DNA of 5,472 bases, from assembly GCA_003519965.1 (NCBI GenBank), contig DOVS01000294.1, positions 1 to 5,472 of the forward strand, in the 5' to 3' direction. How positions within the stretch are numbered: the first letter of the stretch is position 1; each line of letters opens with the position of its first letter. This stretch comes from Betaproteobacteria bacterium (GTDB lineage Bacteria > Pseudomonadota > Gammaproteobacteria > Burkholderiales > UBA9220). This document shows positions 1 to 5,472 of this stretch, in pieces. A model generated the notes under the pieces. The model searched no databases. It saw only the letters and a list, made by a program, of their open reading frames with translations, and was not told the DNA's origin. Position numbers and translations under genes: made by a program.

Positions 1-617
1 TTGGTCTCAATATCGATCACGAGCTTGTCTAAATCCGTCCGCTGTTCCACGCGCGCGCTTTCCACGCTGTAACTGACACGGCGCACCGGGCTAAACGAGG
101 CATCCAACATAATCTGTCCTATCGCCTGCTCGTGCTCCTGTACTTTTCTCGCCGTCACTGGCTGATAGCCCCGGCCGCGCTCTACTCTCACCTCGGCGTT
201 CAGCTCCCCGCCCTTCGTCAAATGCGCGATGACGAAATCGGGATTGACGACTTCGACATCATGCCCGGCGACGATGTCGCCCGCAGTCACCACGCCTTCG
301 CCGCTCTTCGACAACGCCAGCGTTAACTCGCTACGGTTATGCAGTTTCAGCGCCACGCCTTTCAAATTCAGGATAATATCGACCACGTCTTCCTGAACGC
401 CCTCGATGGCGGAATACTCGTGCACCACGTTCTCAATCTGCACGGCGGTGATAGCGTACCCTGGCATGGAGGACAATAAAATACGGCGTAACGCATTACC
501 CAGCGTATGGCCGTAACCACGCTCGAAGGGCTCCAGCGTCACCCGCGCACGCACCGGCGACAAGTGGTCAACATTGACCATCCGTGGTTTCAATAATTCT
601 TCAACAGCGCTCTGCAT
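1..617 (-). CDS. rpoA: DNA-directed RNA polymerase subunit alpha (partial, N-terminal 205 residues)
   Basis: The alpha subunit dimerises to nucleate assembly of the beta and beta' subunits in core RNA polymerase. Translating the minus strand from the ATG at 615-617 gives an unbroken frame to the window edge. It begins [16 protein letters not shown] and carries the hallmark block around residues 28-53 ([18 protein letters not shown], then ILLSSMPG), including the conserved R44/R45 pair of the dimer and beta-contact surface. The VERGRGY segment (about 145-151) and [14 protein letters not shown] (188-201) are also present. The family is about 329 residues long, so the end of the N-terminal domain, the linker and the promoter-binding C-terminal domain lie outside the window. 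The gene is last of those visible in the alpha operon, 30 bases after rpsD. A GAGGAA Shine-Dalgarno lies about 9 bases before the ATG. Identification is certain; only the 3' part is missing. Confidence 0.98.
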   Translation of the reverse strand, partial: MQSAVEELLKPRMVNVDHLSPVRARVTLEPFERGYGHTLGNALRRILLSSMPGYAITAVQIENVVHEYSAIEGVQEDVVDIILNLKGVALKLHNRSELTLALSKSGEGVVTAGDIVAGHDVEVVNPDFVIAHLTKGGELNAEVRVERGRGYQPVTARKVQEHEQAIGQIMLDASFSPVRRVSYSVESARVEQRTDLDKLVIDIET

Positions 618-647
618 GGCTCTAGGTTCCTCAATTCGTCCCGGGAA

Positions 648-1277
648 TTACTTCGAGTACAGCTCGATCACGAGGTGCTCGTTGATGGTTGCAGGCAGTT
701 CCGTGCGCTGCGGATGGGCTTTATAGACGCCTTTCAGCGCCTTGATATCCACCTCGACCCATTCTGGAAAACCGCGTTGCTCCGCCGCCTCAACCGAGGC
801 TTTTACACGTAAATGCTGCTTGGCTTTCTCGTTGACTTCAACTACGTCGCCAGGACGAACCGAATAAGAGGGAATATTGACGCGCTTGCCGTTCACCCGA
901 ATTCCGTTGTGGCGCACCACCTGCCGCGCTTCGTTACGCGATACGCCGAAGCCCATGCGATAAGCAACCGTATCTAGGCGGCTTTCCAACAACTGCAACA
1001 GATTCTCGCCCGTCACCCCTTTACGCCGATCGGCGTTAAAATAGTAGCGTCGAAACTGTTTCTCTAGAACACCATAGGTGCGGCGCAATTTTTGCTTTTC
1101 GCGCAACTGTACACCGTAATCCGATAACCGCGGCGCACGCTTCTGCCCGTGCTGCCCTGGTGCATAATTACGACGTTCTATCGCGCATTTGTCGGTGAAG
1201 CATTTTTCTCCTTTGAGAAAAAGCTTCTCGCCCTCGCGCCGACATTGACGGCATTTAGAATCTAAATTTCTGGCCAA
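648..1277 (-). CDS. rpsD: 30S ribosomal protein S4, zinc-binding (C+) type
   Basis: S4 binds 16S rRNA early in 30S assembly; in E. coli it also represses the alpha operon. The 209-residue product has the usual length and ends in the typical [12 protein letters not shown]. The S4 RNA-binding fold covers about residues 98-158, with the conserved [11 protein letters not shown] at 53-63 and [14 protein letters not shown] at 89-102. The N-terminus has Cys9, Cys12, Cys26 and Cys31 (CRQC, then CFTDKC), the zinc-finger arrangement known from Thermus S4. E. coli S4 lacks these cysteines. The start codon is TTG (1275-1277): the N-terminus MARNLDSK aligns with family MARYLGPK, no nearby ATG is in frame, and a perfect AGGAGG lies 5 bases upstream. 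The gap from rpsK is 15 bases. Identity is certain and the start well supported; zinc binding is inferred from the cysteines. Confidence 0.97.
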   Translation of the reverse strand: MARNLDSKCRQCRREGEKLFLKGEKCFTDKCAIERRNYAPGQHGQKRAPRLSDYGVQLREKQKLRRTYGVLEKQFRRYYFNADRRKGVTGENLLQLLESRLDTVAYRMGFGVSRNEARQVVRHNGIRVNGKRVNIPSYSVRPGDVVEVNEKAKQHLRVKASVEAAEQRGFPEWVEVDIKALKGVYKAHPQRTELPATINEHLVIELYSK

Positions 1278-1282
1278 GATGC

Positions 1283-1288
1283 CCTCCT
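1283..1288 (-). promoter_or_regulatory. Strong Shine-Dalgarno (AGGAGG) of rpsD
   Basis: The minus strand reads AGGAGG, then GCATC, then the TTG of rpsD. This full match to the anti-Shine-Dalgarno core at a 5-base spacing decides the unusual TTG start of S4, since no ATG or GTG is available in the interval. A strong site may compensate for the weaker initiation codon. Confidence 0.8.
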
Positions 1289-1292
1289 GCGA

Positions 1293-1682
1293 TCAGATAC
1301 GACGTTTTTTCGGTGGACGGCAGCCATTATGCGGGAGCGGCGTCACATCCGAAATACTAGTAATTTTGAGTCCAACGGCATTCAATGCACGAACCGCTGA
1401 ATCGCGTCCTGGGCCTGGTCCCTTGATTCTCACTTCCAGGTTTTTCACACCGAACTCCTGAGCCGCCTTACCGGCGCTTTCCGCCGCGACCTGAGCGGCA
1501 AACGGCGTACTCTTACGCGAACCGCGAAAGCCGGAGCCGCCAGACGTCGACCAAGTCAACGCGTTGCCCTGCCGATCGGTGATGGTGATAATCGTATTGT
1601 TAAAGGAAGCATGAATGTGCGCGATGCCTTCCGCAACATTCTTTTTAACTTTTTTGCGCGCTCTAACGCTTGCTTTCGCCAT
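1293..1682 (-). CDS. rpsK: 30S ribosomal protein S11
   Basis: S11 sits on the platform of the 30S subunit and lines the mRNA exit region near the E site. The product is 129 residues, the same length as the E. coli protein. Conserved blocks are a basic N-terminus (about 5-14), [15 protein letters not shown] (22-36), [18 protein letters not shown] (47-64), [14 protein letters not shown] (88-100) and the basic tail [17 protein letters not shown] (112-128). The Asn119-Gly120 pair corresponds to the position reported to become isoaspartate in E. coli S11. The start is ATG at 1680-1682, with GAGGA about 9-10 bases upstream. It lies 23 bases after rpsM and 15 before rpsD in the alpha operon. Nothing in it is unusual. 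Confidence 0.98.
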   Translation of the reverse strand: MAKASVRARKKVKKNVAEGIAHIHASFNNTIITITDRQGNALTWSTSGGSGFRGSRKSTPFAAQVAAESAGKAAQEFGVKNLEVRIKGPGPGRDSAVRALNAVGLKITSISDVTPLPHNGCRPPKKRRI

Positions 1683-1705
1683 ATTCAGAAATCCTCAATG
1701 CTTCG

Positions 1706-2059
1706 TTATCTGATTGCCTTACGCGGCCCCTTGCGCGTACGGGCGTTCGTGCTCGTACGCTGGCCACGAACCGGCAAACCTCGGCGGTGACGATAGCCTC
1801 GATAGCACCCCATATCCATCAGGCGCTTGATATTCATCGACACTTCACGACGCAAATCACCCTCGACCTGGTATTTCGCAACCGCGTCGCGCAATTTTTC
1901 TATATCCGCGTCGGTGATGTCCTTCATCTTGACGGACACTTCGACTCCGGCGGTTTCACAAATCTTGCGCGCATTGCTGCGCCCGATGCCATAGATAGCG
2001 GTCAACGCGATTTCGGCATGCTTATGGTTGGGGATATTCACCCCTGCTATGCGGGCCAT
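1706..2059 (-). CDS. rpsM: 30S ribosomal protein S13
   Basis: S13 is on the 30S head, where it contacts the P-site tRNA and forms bridges to the 50S subunit. The product has 117 residues (E. coli 118). It starts [19 protein letters not shown], contains the helical [11 protein letters not shown] segment (24-34), and has the conserved basic tail [19 protein letters not shown] (93-111) that reaches toward tRNA. The start is the ATG at 2057-2059, with a GGGAG about 8 bases upstream. It is the first gene of the alpha operon. The preceding gap of 58 bases is the longest in the window and contains a candidate promoter, described separately. Identity is certain. Confidence 0.98.
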   Translation of the reverse strand: MARIAGVNIPNHKHAEIALTAIYGIGRSNARKICETAGVEVSVKMKDITDADIEKLRDAVAKYQVEGDLRREVSMNIKRLMDMGCYRGYRHRRGLPVRGQRTSTNARTRKGPRKAIR

Positions 2060-2091
2060 GCTCTAAACTCCCAACATCGAATAAACGTTCA

Positions 2092-2121
2092 ATAATATCA
2101 AACAATCCACCAACTTATCAA
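2092..2121 (-). promoter_or_regulatory. Candidate sigma70 promoter for rpsM and the alpha operon
   Basis: On the minus strand, TTGATA (2116-2121) is followed by an 18-base spacer and TATTAT (2092-2097). Each box matches the sigma70 consensus at 5 of 6 positions. The bases TGA directly precede the -10 box, giving an extended -10 (TGn) motif. The -35 box overlaps the rpmJ stop codon. Transcription would begin around 2084-2086, leaving a leader of about 25 bases before rpsM. The gap is visibly more A/T-rich than the genes around it. E. coli also has a promoter just before rpsM, so the position makes sense. This is motif-based only, without transcript data. Confidence 0.5.
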
Positions 2122-2231
2122 CCTTGGCGTTGCTTATGGCGCGGCTCGCTGCAAATTACCCGCACGACGCCATTGCGTTTGACGATTTTGCAATTCCGGC
2201 AGATTTTCTTTACAGATGCCTGAACTCTCAT
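2118..2231 (-). CDS. rpmJ: 50S ribosomal protein L36, zinc-ribbon (C+) type
   Basis: L36 is the smallest protein of the large subunit and binds 23S rRNA; it is usually the last gene of the spc operon. The minus strand encodes 37 residues, starting [17 protein letters not shown] and ending [10 protein letters not shown]. Cys11, Cys14, Cys27 and His32 form the C-x2-C-x12-C-x4-H zinc ribbon of the zinc-binding L36 type, as opposed to the cysteine-free paralogue made under zinc limitation in some bacteria. The ATG (2229-2231) has a strong GAGGAG (2237-2242) 5 bases upstream. The gene follows infA after 49 bases and precedes rpsM by 58. It is easily missed because of its length, but the sequence identity is clear. 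Confidence 0.96.
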   Translation of the reverse strand: MRVQASVKKICRNCKIVKRNGVVRVICSEPRHKQRQG

Positions 2232-2280
2232 AATCACTCCTCAATTATTTCCTTACCGCGCACAAAACGGCGCCGGATAG

Positions 2281-2499
2281 TTACTTGGCGCGGAATACGA
2301 TGCGCCCCCGATTCAGGTCATACGGCGTCAATTCCACGGTCACCTTGTCGCCGGCCAATATTCTAATGTAGTGCATACGCATTTTCCCGGAAATATAGCC
2401 AAGCACTATATGGTCATTTTCCAGGCGAACGCGGAAGGTGCCGTTAGGAAGCACCTCCGCTACCACACCCTGCATTTCGATCGTTTCTTCCTTTGCCAT
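2281..2499 (-). CDS. infA: Translation initiation factor IF-1
   Basis: IF-1 binds the A site of the 30S subunit and works with IF-2 and IF-3 during initiation. The product is 72 residues, the family's standard length, and is a single S1-type OB fold. Diagnostic blocks are [20 protein letters not shown] (17-36), [12 protein letters not shown] (37-48), [13 protein letters not shown] (50-62) and GRIVFRAK at the C-terminus. The start is ATG at 2497-2499 with AAGGAG (2504-2509) 4 bases upstream. It sits between secY (41-base gap) and rpmJ (49-base gap). That placement is usual in Betaproteobacteria and in Gram-positives, but not in E. coli, where infA is far from the spc operon. Identity is certain. 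Confidence 0.98.
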   Translation of the reverse strand: MAKEETIEMQGVVAEVLPNGTFRVRLENDHIVLGYISGKMRMHYIRILAGDKVTVELTPYDLNRGRIVFRAK

Positions 2500-2540
2500 G
2501 CGTCTCCTTGATGAATGTCCGCGATGCCTGCCCGCTATCC

Positions 2541-3869
2541 TTAGCGCGAGGGACTCATCCCACCGCCTTTGAAATTCGCCTTCTTCAGCAAGCTATCGTA
2601 CTGGTGCGTCATCAAATAGGATTGCACCTGAGACATGAAGTCCATCGTGACGACGACAATAATCAATAATGAGGTGCCGCCAAAATAGAAAGGCACGTTC
2701 CATTTAACAATTAAAAATTCCGGCAACAAACAAACTAACGTGACATAAATCGCCCCAGTCAGCGTCAACCGGGACATAATCCGATCGATATATCTCGCGG
2801 TCTGGTCGCCAGGACGGATACCGGGAACGAACGCGCCGCTTTTCTTCAGATTGTCCGCCGTCTCTTTGGGATTAAACACGAGCGCGGTGTAAAAGAAACA
2901 GAAAAAGACAATCGCCAGCGAATACAGGATAACGTATATCGGCTGCCCGGGAGACAAGGTGCCGCCAATCGTTTTCAACCAGCTCATATGCTCGTTACTG
3001 CCGAACCACCCTGCTAGCGTCGCCGGAAACAAAATAATACTGGATGCGAAAATCGGCGGGATCACACCAGACATATTCAGTTTCAGCGGTAAATGAGAAC
3101 TTTGCCCGCCGAACACCTTTCGGCCCACCTGGCGTTTAGCATAATTCACTAGAATTTTACGCTGCCCCCGCTCGACAAAGACGACAAAACCCGTCACCGC
3201 AATTGCGCCAGCGAACAATAACACCACCAGCGGGATAGAAAATGCGCCCGTGCTCACCAATTCCAGCGTCCCGCCAATAGCCCGCGGCAGCCCAGCGACA
3301 ATACCGGCGAAAATGATTAGCGAAATCCCGTTGCCGACCCCACGCTCGGTGATTTGCTCGCCCAGCCACATCAGAAACATCGTACCGCTCACCAAGGAAA
3401 CCACGCTCGTGACGCGAAACATCAATCCGGGATCGATAACCAGACCCGGCTGCGACTCCAGTGCGATAGAAATCCCCAATCCTTGAAACAAGGCGAGCAC
3501 TACCGTGCCGTAACGCGTGTACTTAGTTATTTTCCTGCGGCCGCTTTCCCCCTCTTTTTTCAATTGCTGGAATTGAGGAACCACCTCGGTCAGCAACTGC
3601 ATAATAATCGAGGACGAAATATACGGCATGATCCCAAGCGCGAAGACGGTAAACCGTGACAACGCGCCGCCGGAGAACATGTTAAACATTCCCAGAATAC
3701 CGCCCTGGTTGCTACGAAATAGCGCCGCCAAGGTCACGGGGTCGATTCCGGGCACGGGAATATGCGCGCCGATACGGTAGACGATCAACGCCCCGACTAG
3801 GAACAGCAATCGACGCTTTAAATCACCGTACTTGTGCAGCGCGCCCAAGGAGGAAGTAGTGCTAGCCAA
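2541..3869 (-). CDS. secY: Protein translocase subunit SecY
   Basis: SecY forms the protein-conducting channel of the SecYEG complex in the inner membrane. The product is 442 residues (E. coli 443). Ten hydrophobic segments can be placed at about 20-38, 72-96, 118-138, 150-170, 180-197, 208-232, 267-287, 308-332, 366-386 and 394-414, with the plug region near 55-70. Signature stretches include [16 protein letters not shown] (79-94), [20 protein letters not shown] (167-186), the cytoplasmic loop VERGQRKI (232-239) and [20 protein letters not shown] (335-354), part of the loop that contacts SecA and the ribosome. The start is TTG (3867-3869), 5 bases after the rplO stop. [20 protein letters not shown] fits related N-termini, and the next ATG is at residue 61, too far inside. 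The Shine-Dalgarno is weak (GAG at 8 bases), so coupling to rplO translation is likely. Confidence 0.97.
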   Translation of the reverse strand: MASTTSSLGALHKYGDLKRRLLFLVGALIVYRIGAHIPVPGIDPVTLAALFRSNQGGILGMFNMFSGGALSRFTVFALGIMPYISSSIIMQLLTEVVPQFQQLKKEGESGRRKITKYTRYGTVVLALFQGLGISIALESQPGLVIDPGLMFRVTSVVSLVSGTMFLMWLGEQITERGVGNGISLIIFAGIVAGLPRAIGGTLELVSTGAFSIPLVVLLFAGAIAVTGFVVFVERGQRKILVNYAKRQVGRKVFGGQSSHLPLKLNMSGVIPPIFASSIILFPATLAGWFGSNEHMSWLKTIGGTLSPGQPIYVILYSLAIVFFCFFYTALVFNPKETADNLKKSGAFVPGIRPGDQTARYIDRIMSRLTLTGAIYVTLVCLLPEFLIVKWNVPFYFGGTSLLIIVVVTMDFMSQVQSYLMTHQYDSLLKKANFKGGGMSPSR

Positions 3870-3874
3870 GACGA

Positions 3875-4309
3875 TTACTCGGCCACTTTGCCGCCAGCGG
3901 CAATAATCGCCGCCAACGCGCCTTTAGTCGCTTGCACTCCTTGCAGCGTCACGGAGCGCTTAATTTCGCCCGACAAAATTACCTTGGCGCCAAGCGTGCG
4001 CTGCGGCACGATACCGGCTTGCTTCAGCATCATGAGATCGATCACGTCGGCATCGACGCCATTGAGTGCAGACAAAGTGACCTCGGCCTTAAATCGATGC
4101 GTTAGCGAAACAAAACCGCGCTTGGGAAGACGTCGCTGAAGCGGCATTTGTCCGCCCTCGAAGCCGACTTTATGAAAACCGCCGGAACGGGATTTCTGCC
4201 CTTTATGGCCGCGCCCGCAAGTTTTCCCATTACCGCAGCCAATACCGCGGCCGACGCGTTTTCTTGAATGCTTGCTGCCCTCGGCAGGGCTAATTGTATT
4301 TAATCGCAT
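3875..4309 (-). CDS. rplO: 50S ribosomal protein L15
   Basis: L15 is a 23S rRNA-binding protein needed late in 50S assembly. It has 144 residues, the same as E. coli. The extended, glycine- and arginine-rich N-terminal arm (1-60) shows [18 protein letters not shown], then [21 protein letters not shown] and [18 protein letters not shown]. The globular C-terminal half (about 70-144) ends [11 protein letters not shown]. Two cysteines, Cys25 and Cys31, flank GNGKT in the arm where E. coli has serine and glycine. The start is ATG at 4307-4309, with AAGGA 6 bases upstream overlapping the rpmD end. It lies 3 bases after rpmD and 5 before secY. Identity is certain. Confidence 0.98.
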   Translation of the reverse strand: MRLNTISPAEGSKHSRKRVGRGIGCGNGKTCGRGHKGQKSRSGGFHKVGFEGGQMPLQRRLPKRGFVSLTHRFKAEVTLSALNGVDADVIDLMMLKQAGIVPQRTLGAKVILSGEIKRSVTLQGVQATKGALAAIIAAGGKVAE

Positions 4310-4312
4310 CGA

Positions 4313-4507
4313 CTATCCTTCACATTTCAGAAGAAAATCCGCACGCTGAATCATCCCGCGATTCGACGGCGTATCTTCAACCTCTACGGTTTGGTTCAGG
4401 CGGCGAAGACCCAAGCCGCGAATGCAGTCACGGTGGAATTTCTTCGTCCCAATCACGCTTTTCACCAGCGTGACTTTTAATCGCTTCTCTTGTGTCGCCC
4501 CACTCAT
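4313..4507 (-). CDS. rpmD: 50S ribosomal protein L30
   Basis: L30 is a small large-subunit protein, absent from some bacteria. The product is 64 residues, slightly longer than the 59 of E. coli because of an N-terminal extension (MSGATQEKR) before the first beta strand [11 protein letters not shown] (10-20). The ferredoxin-like core shows the conserved [18 protein letters not shown] (30-47) and RGMI (50-53). The start is ATG at 4505-4507, 3 bases after the rpsE stop, with GGAG about 6 bases upstream inside the rpsE end, suggesting coupled translation. No second in-frame ATG occurs before residue 52, so the longer N-terminus is probably genuine. Confidence 0.97.
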   Translation of the reverse strand: MSGATQEKRLKVTLVKSVIGTKKFHRDCIRGLGLRRLNQTVEVEDTPSNRGMIQRADFLLKCEG

Positions 4508-4510
4508 GGA

Positions 4511-5020
4511 TTACTCCAATATCTCTTCAATCGATTTTCCGCGCTTCGCTGCAATCCCCGCCGGCGAATTCATCGACGCCAGCCCCTTAATCGTTGCGCG
4601 AACCACATTGTATGGGTTGGCCGATCCGAAGCATTTCGCTAGTACGTTATGCACCCCCATCACCTCGAATACCGCGCGCATCGCACCGCCAGCAATAATG
4701 CCGGTGCCTTCCGACGCAGGTTGCATATAAACCTTAGCAGCGCCATGGCGGCCAATAATCGCGTGCTGCAGGGTGCCATTCTTCAATGGCACTTTCACCA
4801 GAGTGCGGCGCGCCTCGTCCATCGCCTTTTGAACCGCCAAAGGAACCTCGCGTGCGTTACCCTTGCCCATGCCGATACCGCCATCGCCGTCGCCAACGAC
4901 AGTCAACGCGGCGAAACTCATGATGCGCCCCCCTTTGACTACCTTGGTCACGCGGTTGATACCCACCATTTTCTCACGCAACCCATCGCCGCGCTGATCC
5001 TGAAATGTTACTTTTGCCAT
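4511..5020 (-). CDS. rpsE: 30S ribosomal protein S5
   Basis: S5 sits at the back of the 30S subunit near the mRNA entry and helps set decoding accuracy; its N-terminal loop forms the spectinomycin-resistance site. The product is 169 residues (E. coli 167). The S5 double-stranded RNA-binding domain spans about residues 13-78, with the spectinomycin loop VTKVVKGGR (24-32) intact and wild-type in appearance, then [19 protein letters not shown] (36-54). The C-terminal domain has [17 protein letters not shown] (101-117), [20 protein letters not shown] (122-141) and [12 protein letters not shown] at the end. I chose the ATG at 5018-5020. An in-frame TTG two codons upstream directly abuts the GGGA Shine-Dalgarno, while the ATG is 6 bases from it and yields the usual MAKV. 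It is 24 bases from rplR. Confidence 0.97.
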   Translation of the reverse strand: MAKVTFQDQRGDGLREKMVGINRVTKVVKGGRIMSFAALTVVGDGDGGIGMGKGNAREVPLAVQKAMDEARRTLVKVPLKNGTLQHAIIGRHGAAKVYMQPASEGTGIIAGGAMRAVFEVMGVHNVLAKCFGSANPYNVVRATIKGLASMNSPAGIAAKRGKSIEEILE

Positions 5021-5044
5021 CGTCAATCCCGTCTCAATATGCGA

Positions 5045-5398
5045 TTAGAATACCAAGCCGCCTTCGCGCGCCGCATCGGCCAGCGCTTTAACACGGCCAT
5101 GATATTGATAGCCGGAACGGTCAAAAGCCAGCCGCTCAATACCAAGGCTTTTTGCCTTCTCGGCGATTCGGCGCCCAACCGCTACTGCCGCCTGAACCGT
5201 TCCGCCATTTGAAATTTCACTGCGGACAGCGGATTCCATGGATGAAGCGCTTGCCAACACCTGACTACCTTCCGCATTAATTAGCTGCGCATAAATGTGG
5301 CAATTGCTGCGATATACTGTTAGCCGATGCGTTTTTAACTCAAAGAGCTTTGCGCGGGTCTTACGCGCCCTACGCGAGCGAGCTTGTCTGGGATTCAT
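5045..5398 (-). CDS. rplR: 50S ribosomal protein L18
   Basis: L18 binds 5S rRNA and, with L5 and L25-type partners, attaches it to the large subunit. The product has 117 residues, as in E. coli. The basic N-terminus ([17 protein letters not shown]) contacts 5S rRNA. It is followed by [16 protein letters not shown] (25-40), [12 protein letters not shown] (71-82) and the strongly conserved [20 protein letters not shown] (93-112). The start is ATG at 5396-5398, with GAGG 7 bases upstream, overlapping the rplF stop region. The spacing is 10 bases from rplF and 24 to rpsE. Identity is certain and nothing is unusual. Confidence 0.98.
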   Translation of the reverse strand: MNPRQARSRRARKTRAKLFELKTHRLTVYRSNCHIYAQLINAEGSQVLASASSMESAVRSEISNGGTVQAAVAVGRRIAEKAKSLGIERLAFDRSGYQYHGRVKALADAAREGGLVF

Positions 5399-5408
5399 TG
5401 CATCACCT

Positions 5409-5472
5409 CTATTTCTTCTTGGTTTCCTTCAGCGCCACCACTTCGCCTGCGTAGCGCACACCCTTGCCCTTG
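5409..5472 (-). CDS. rplF: 50S ribosomal protein L6 (partial, C-terminal 20 residues)
   Basis: L6 binds 23S rRNA near the factor-binding site of the 50S subunit. Only the end is in the window. The minus strand reads [20 protein letters not shown] followed by a TAG stop (5409-5411). The GKGVRYAGE motif and lysine-rich tail match the L6 C-terminus, and rplF is the expected gene before rplR in the spc operon. The remainder (about 155 residues) lies beyond the right edge, so integrity of the gene cannot be judged. Confidence 0.93.
   Translation of the reverse strand, partial: KGKGVRYAGEVVALKETKKK

Noticed and set aside
638..648. Palindrome TCCCGGGA just after the rpsD stop
   Set aside because: Eight bases, no loop and no following T-run on the transcribed strand, so it is not a terminator; no known operator matches it.
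1670..2095. Plus-strand open frame of 141 codons opposite rpsM
   Set aside because: Antisense to S13 and the rpmJ-rpsM gap. It has no recognisable motif, and the operon direction is uniformly minus.
2232..2280. GC-rich patch in the infA-rpmJ gap as a possible terminator or attenuator
   Set aside because: Only an imperfect short pairing is possible, and the TTTT lies in the would-be loop rather than after a stem.
3157..3369. Minus-strand frame of 70 codons inside secY
   Set aside because: It is in an alternative frame of a certain SecY coding region, with no recognisable domain.
5021..5026. TTG start of rpsE two codons upstream of the ATG
   Set aside because: The TTG abuts the GGGA Shine-Dalgarno with no spacer; the ATG at 5018-5020 has a 6-base spacing and gives the usual MAKV start.
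4649..5212. Plus-strand open frame of 187 codons opposite rpsE and rplR
   Set aside because: It lies wholly antisense to two certain ribosomal protein genes, its translation resembles no known family, and it has the mixed composition of a shadow frame.
5395..5403. Two-codon frame ATG-CAA-TGA whose stop overlaps the rplR start
   Set aside because: Its ATG is only 2 bases from the GAGG site, too close for initiation, while rplR is at a proper 7 bases; probably chance.

Overview
This window is a housekeeping ribosomal-protein cluster read entirely from the minus strand. Reading 5'->3' on that strand (right to left in window coordinates) the order is rplF (3' end only), rplR, rpsE, rpmD, rplO, secY, infA, rpmJ, rpsM, rpsK, rpsD and rpoA (5' part only). 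This is the distal half of the spc operon followed by the alpha operon. Every gene has an intact frame where visible, and coding density is very high. No gap between genes exceeds about 60 bases. I found no mobile element, CRISPR array, tRNA/rRNA gene or intrinsic terminator.

Organism: protein sequences are clearly proteobacterial. infA (IF-1) lies between secY and rpmJ, a position typical of Betaproteobacteria, whereas in E. coli infA sits elsewhere on the chromosome. The IF-1 and L30 sequences also look betaproteobacterial. The S4 protein carries a four-cysteine zinc-type N-terminus, which I associate with a Nitrosomonadales-like group. That finer placement comes from memory of family sequences and is an inference.

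Layout: 5409-5472 end of L6; 5045-5398 L18; 4511-5020 S5; 4313-4507 L30; 3875-4309 L15; 2541-3869 the SecY translocase channel; 2281-2499 IF-1; 2118-2231 L36 (37 codons); 1706-2059 S13; 1293-1682 S11; 648-1277 S4; 1-617 the first 205 residues of the RNA polymerase alpha subunit. Within the spc part the junctions are tight (3-24 bases up to secY), consistent with translational coupling. They loosen to 41-58 bases around infA and rpmJ. The 58-base gap before rpsM holds a plausible sigma70 promoter with an extended -10, which may give the alpha genes their own transcript.

The genes couple ribosome assembly (L6, L18, S5, L30, L15, L36, S13, S11, S4), translation initiation (IF-1), membrane protein export (SecY) and transcription (alpha). 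I do not see an undescribed system here. The points that merit a second look are modest: the zinc-type S4, TTG starts on rpsD and secY, the rpsM promoter, and the small space left for an S4-binding leader.
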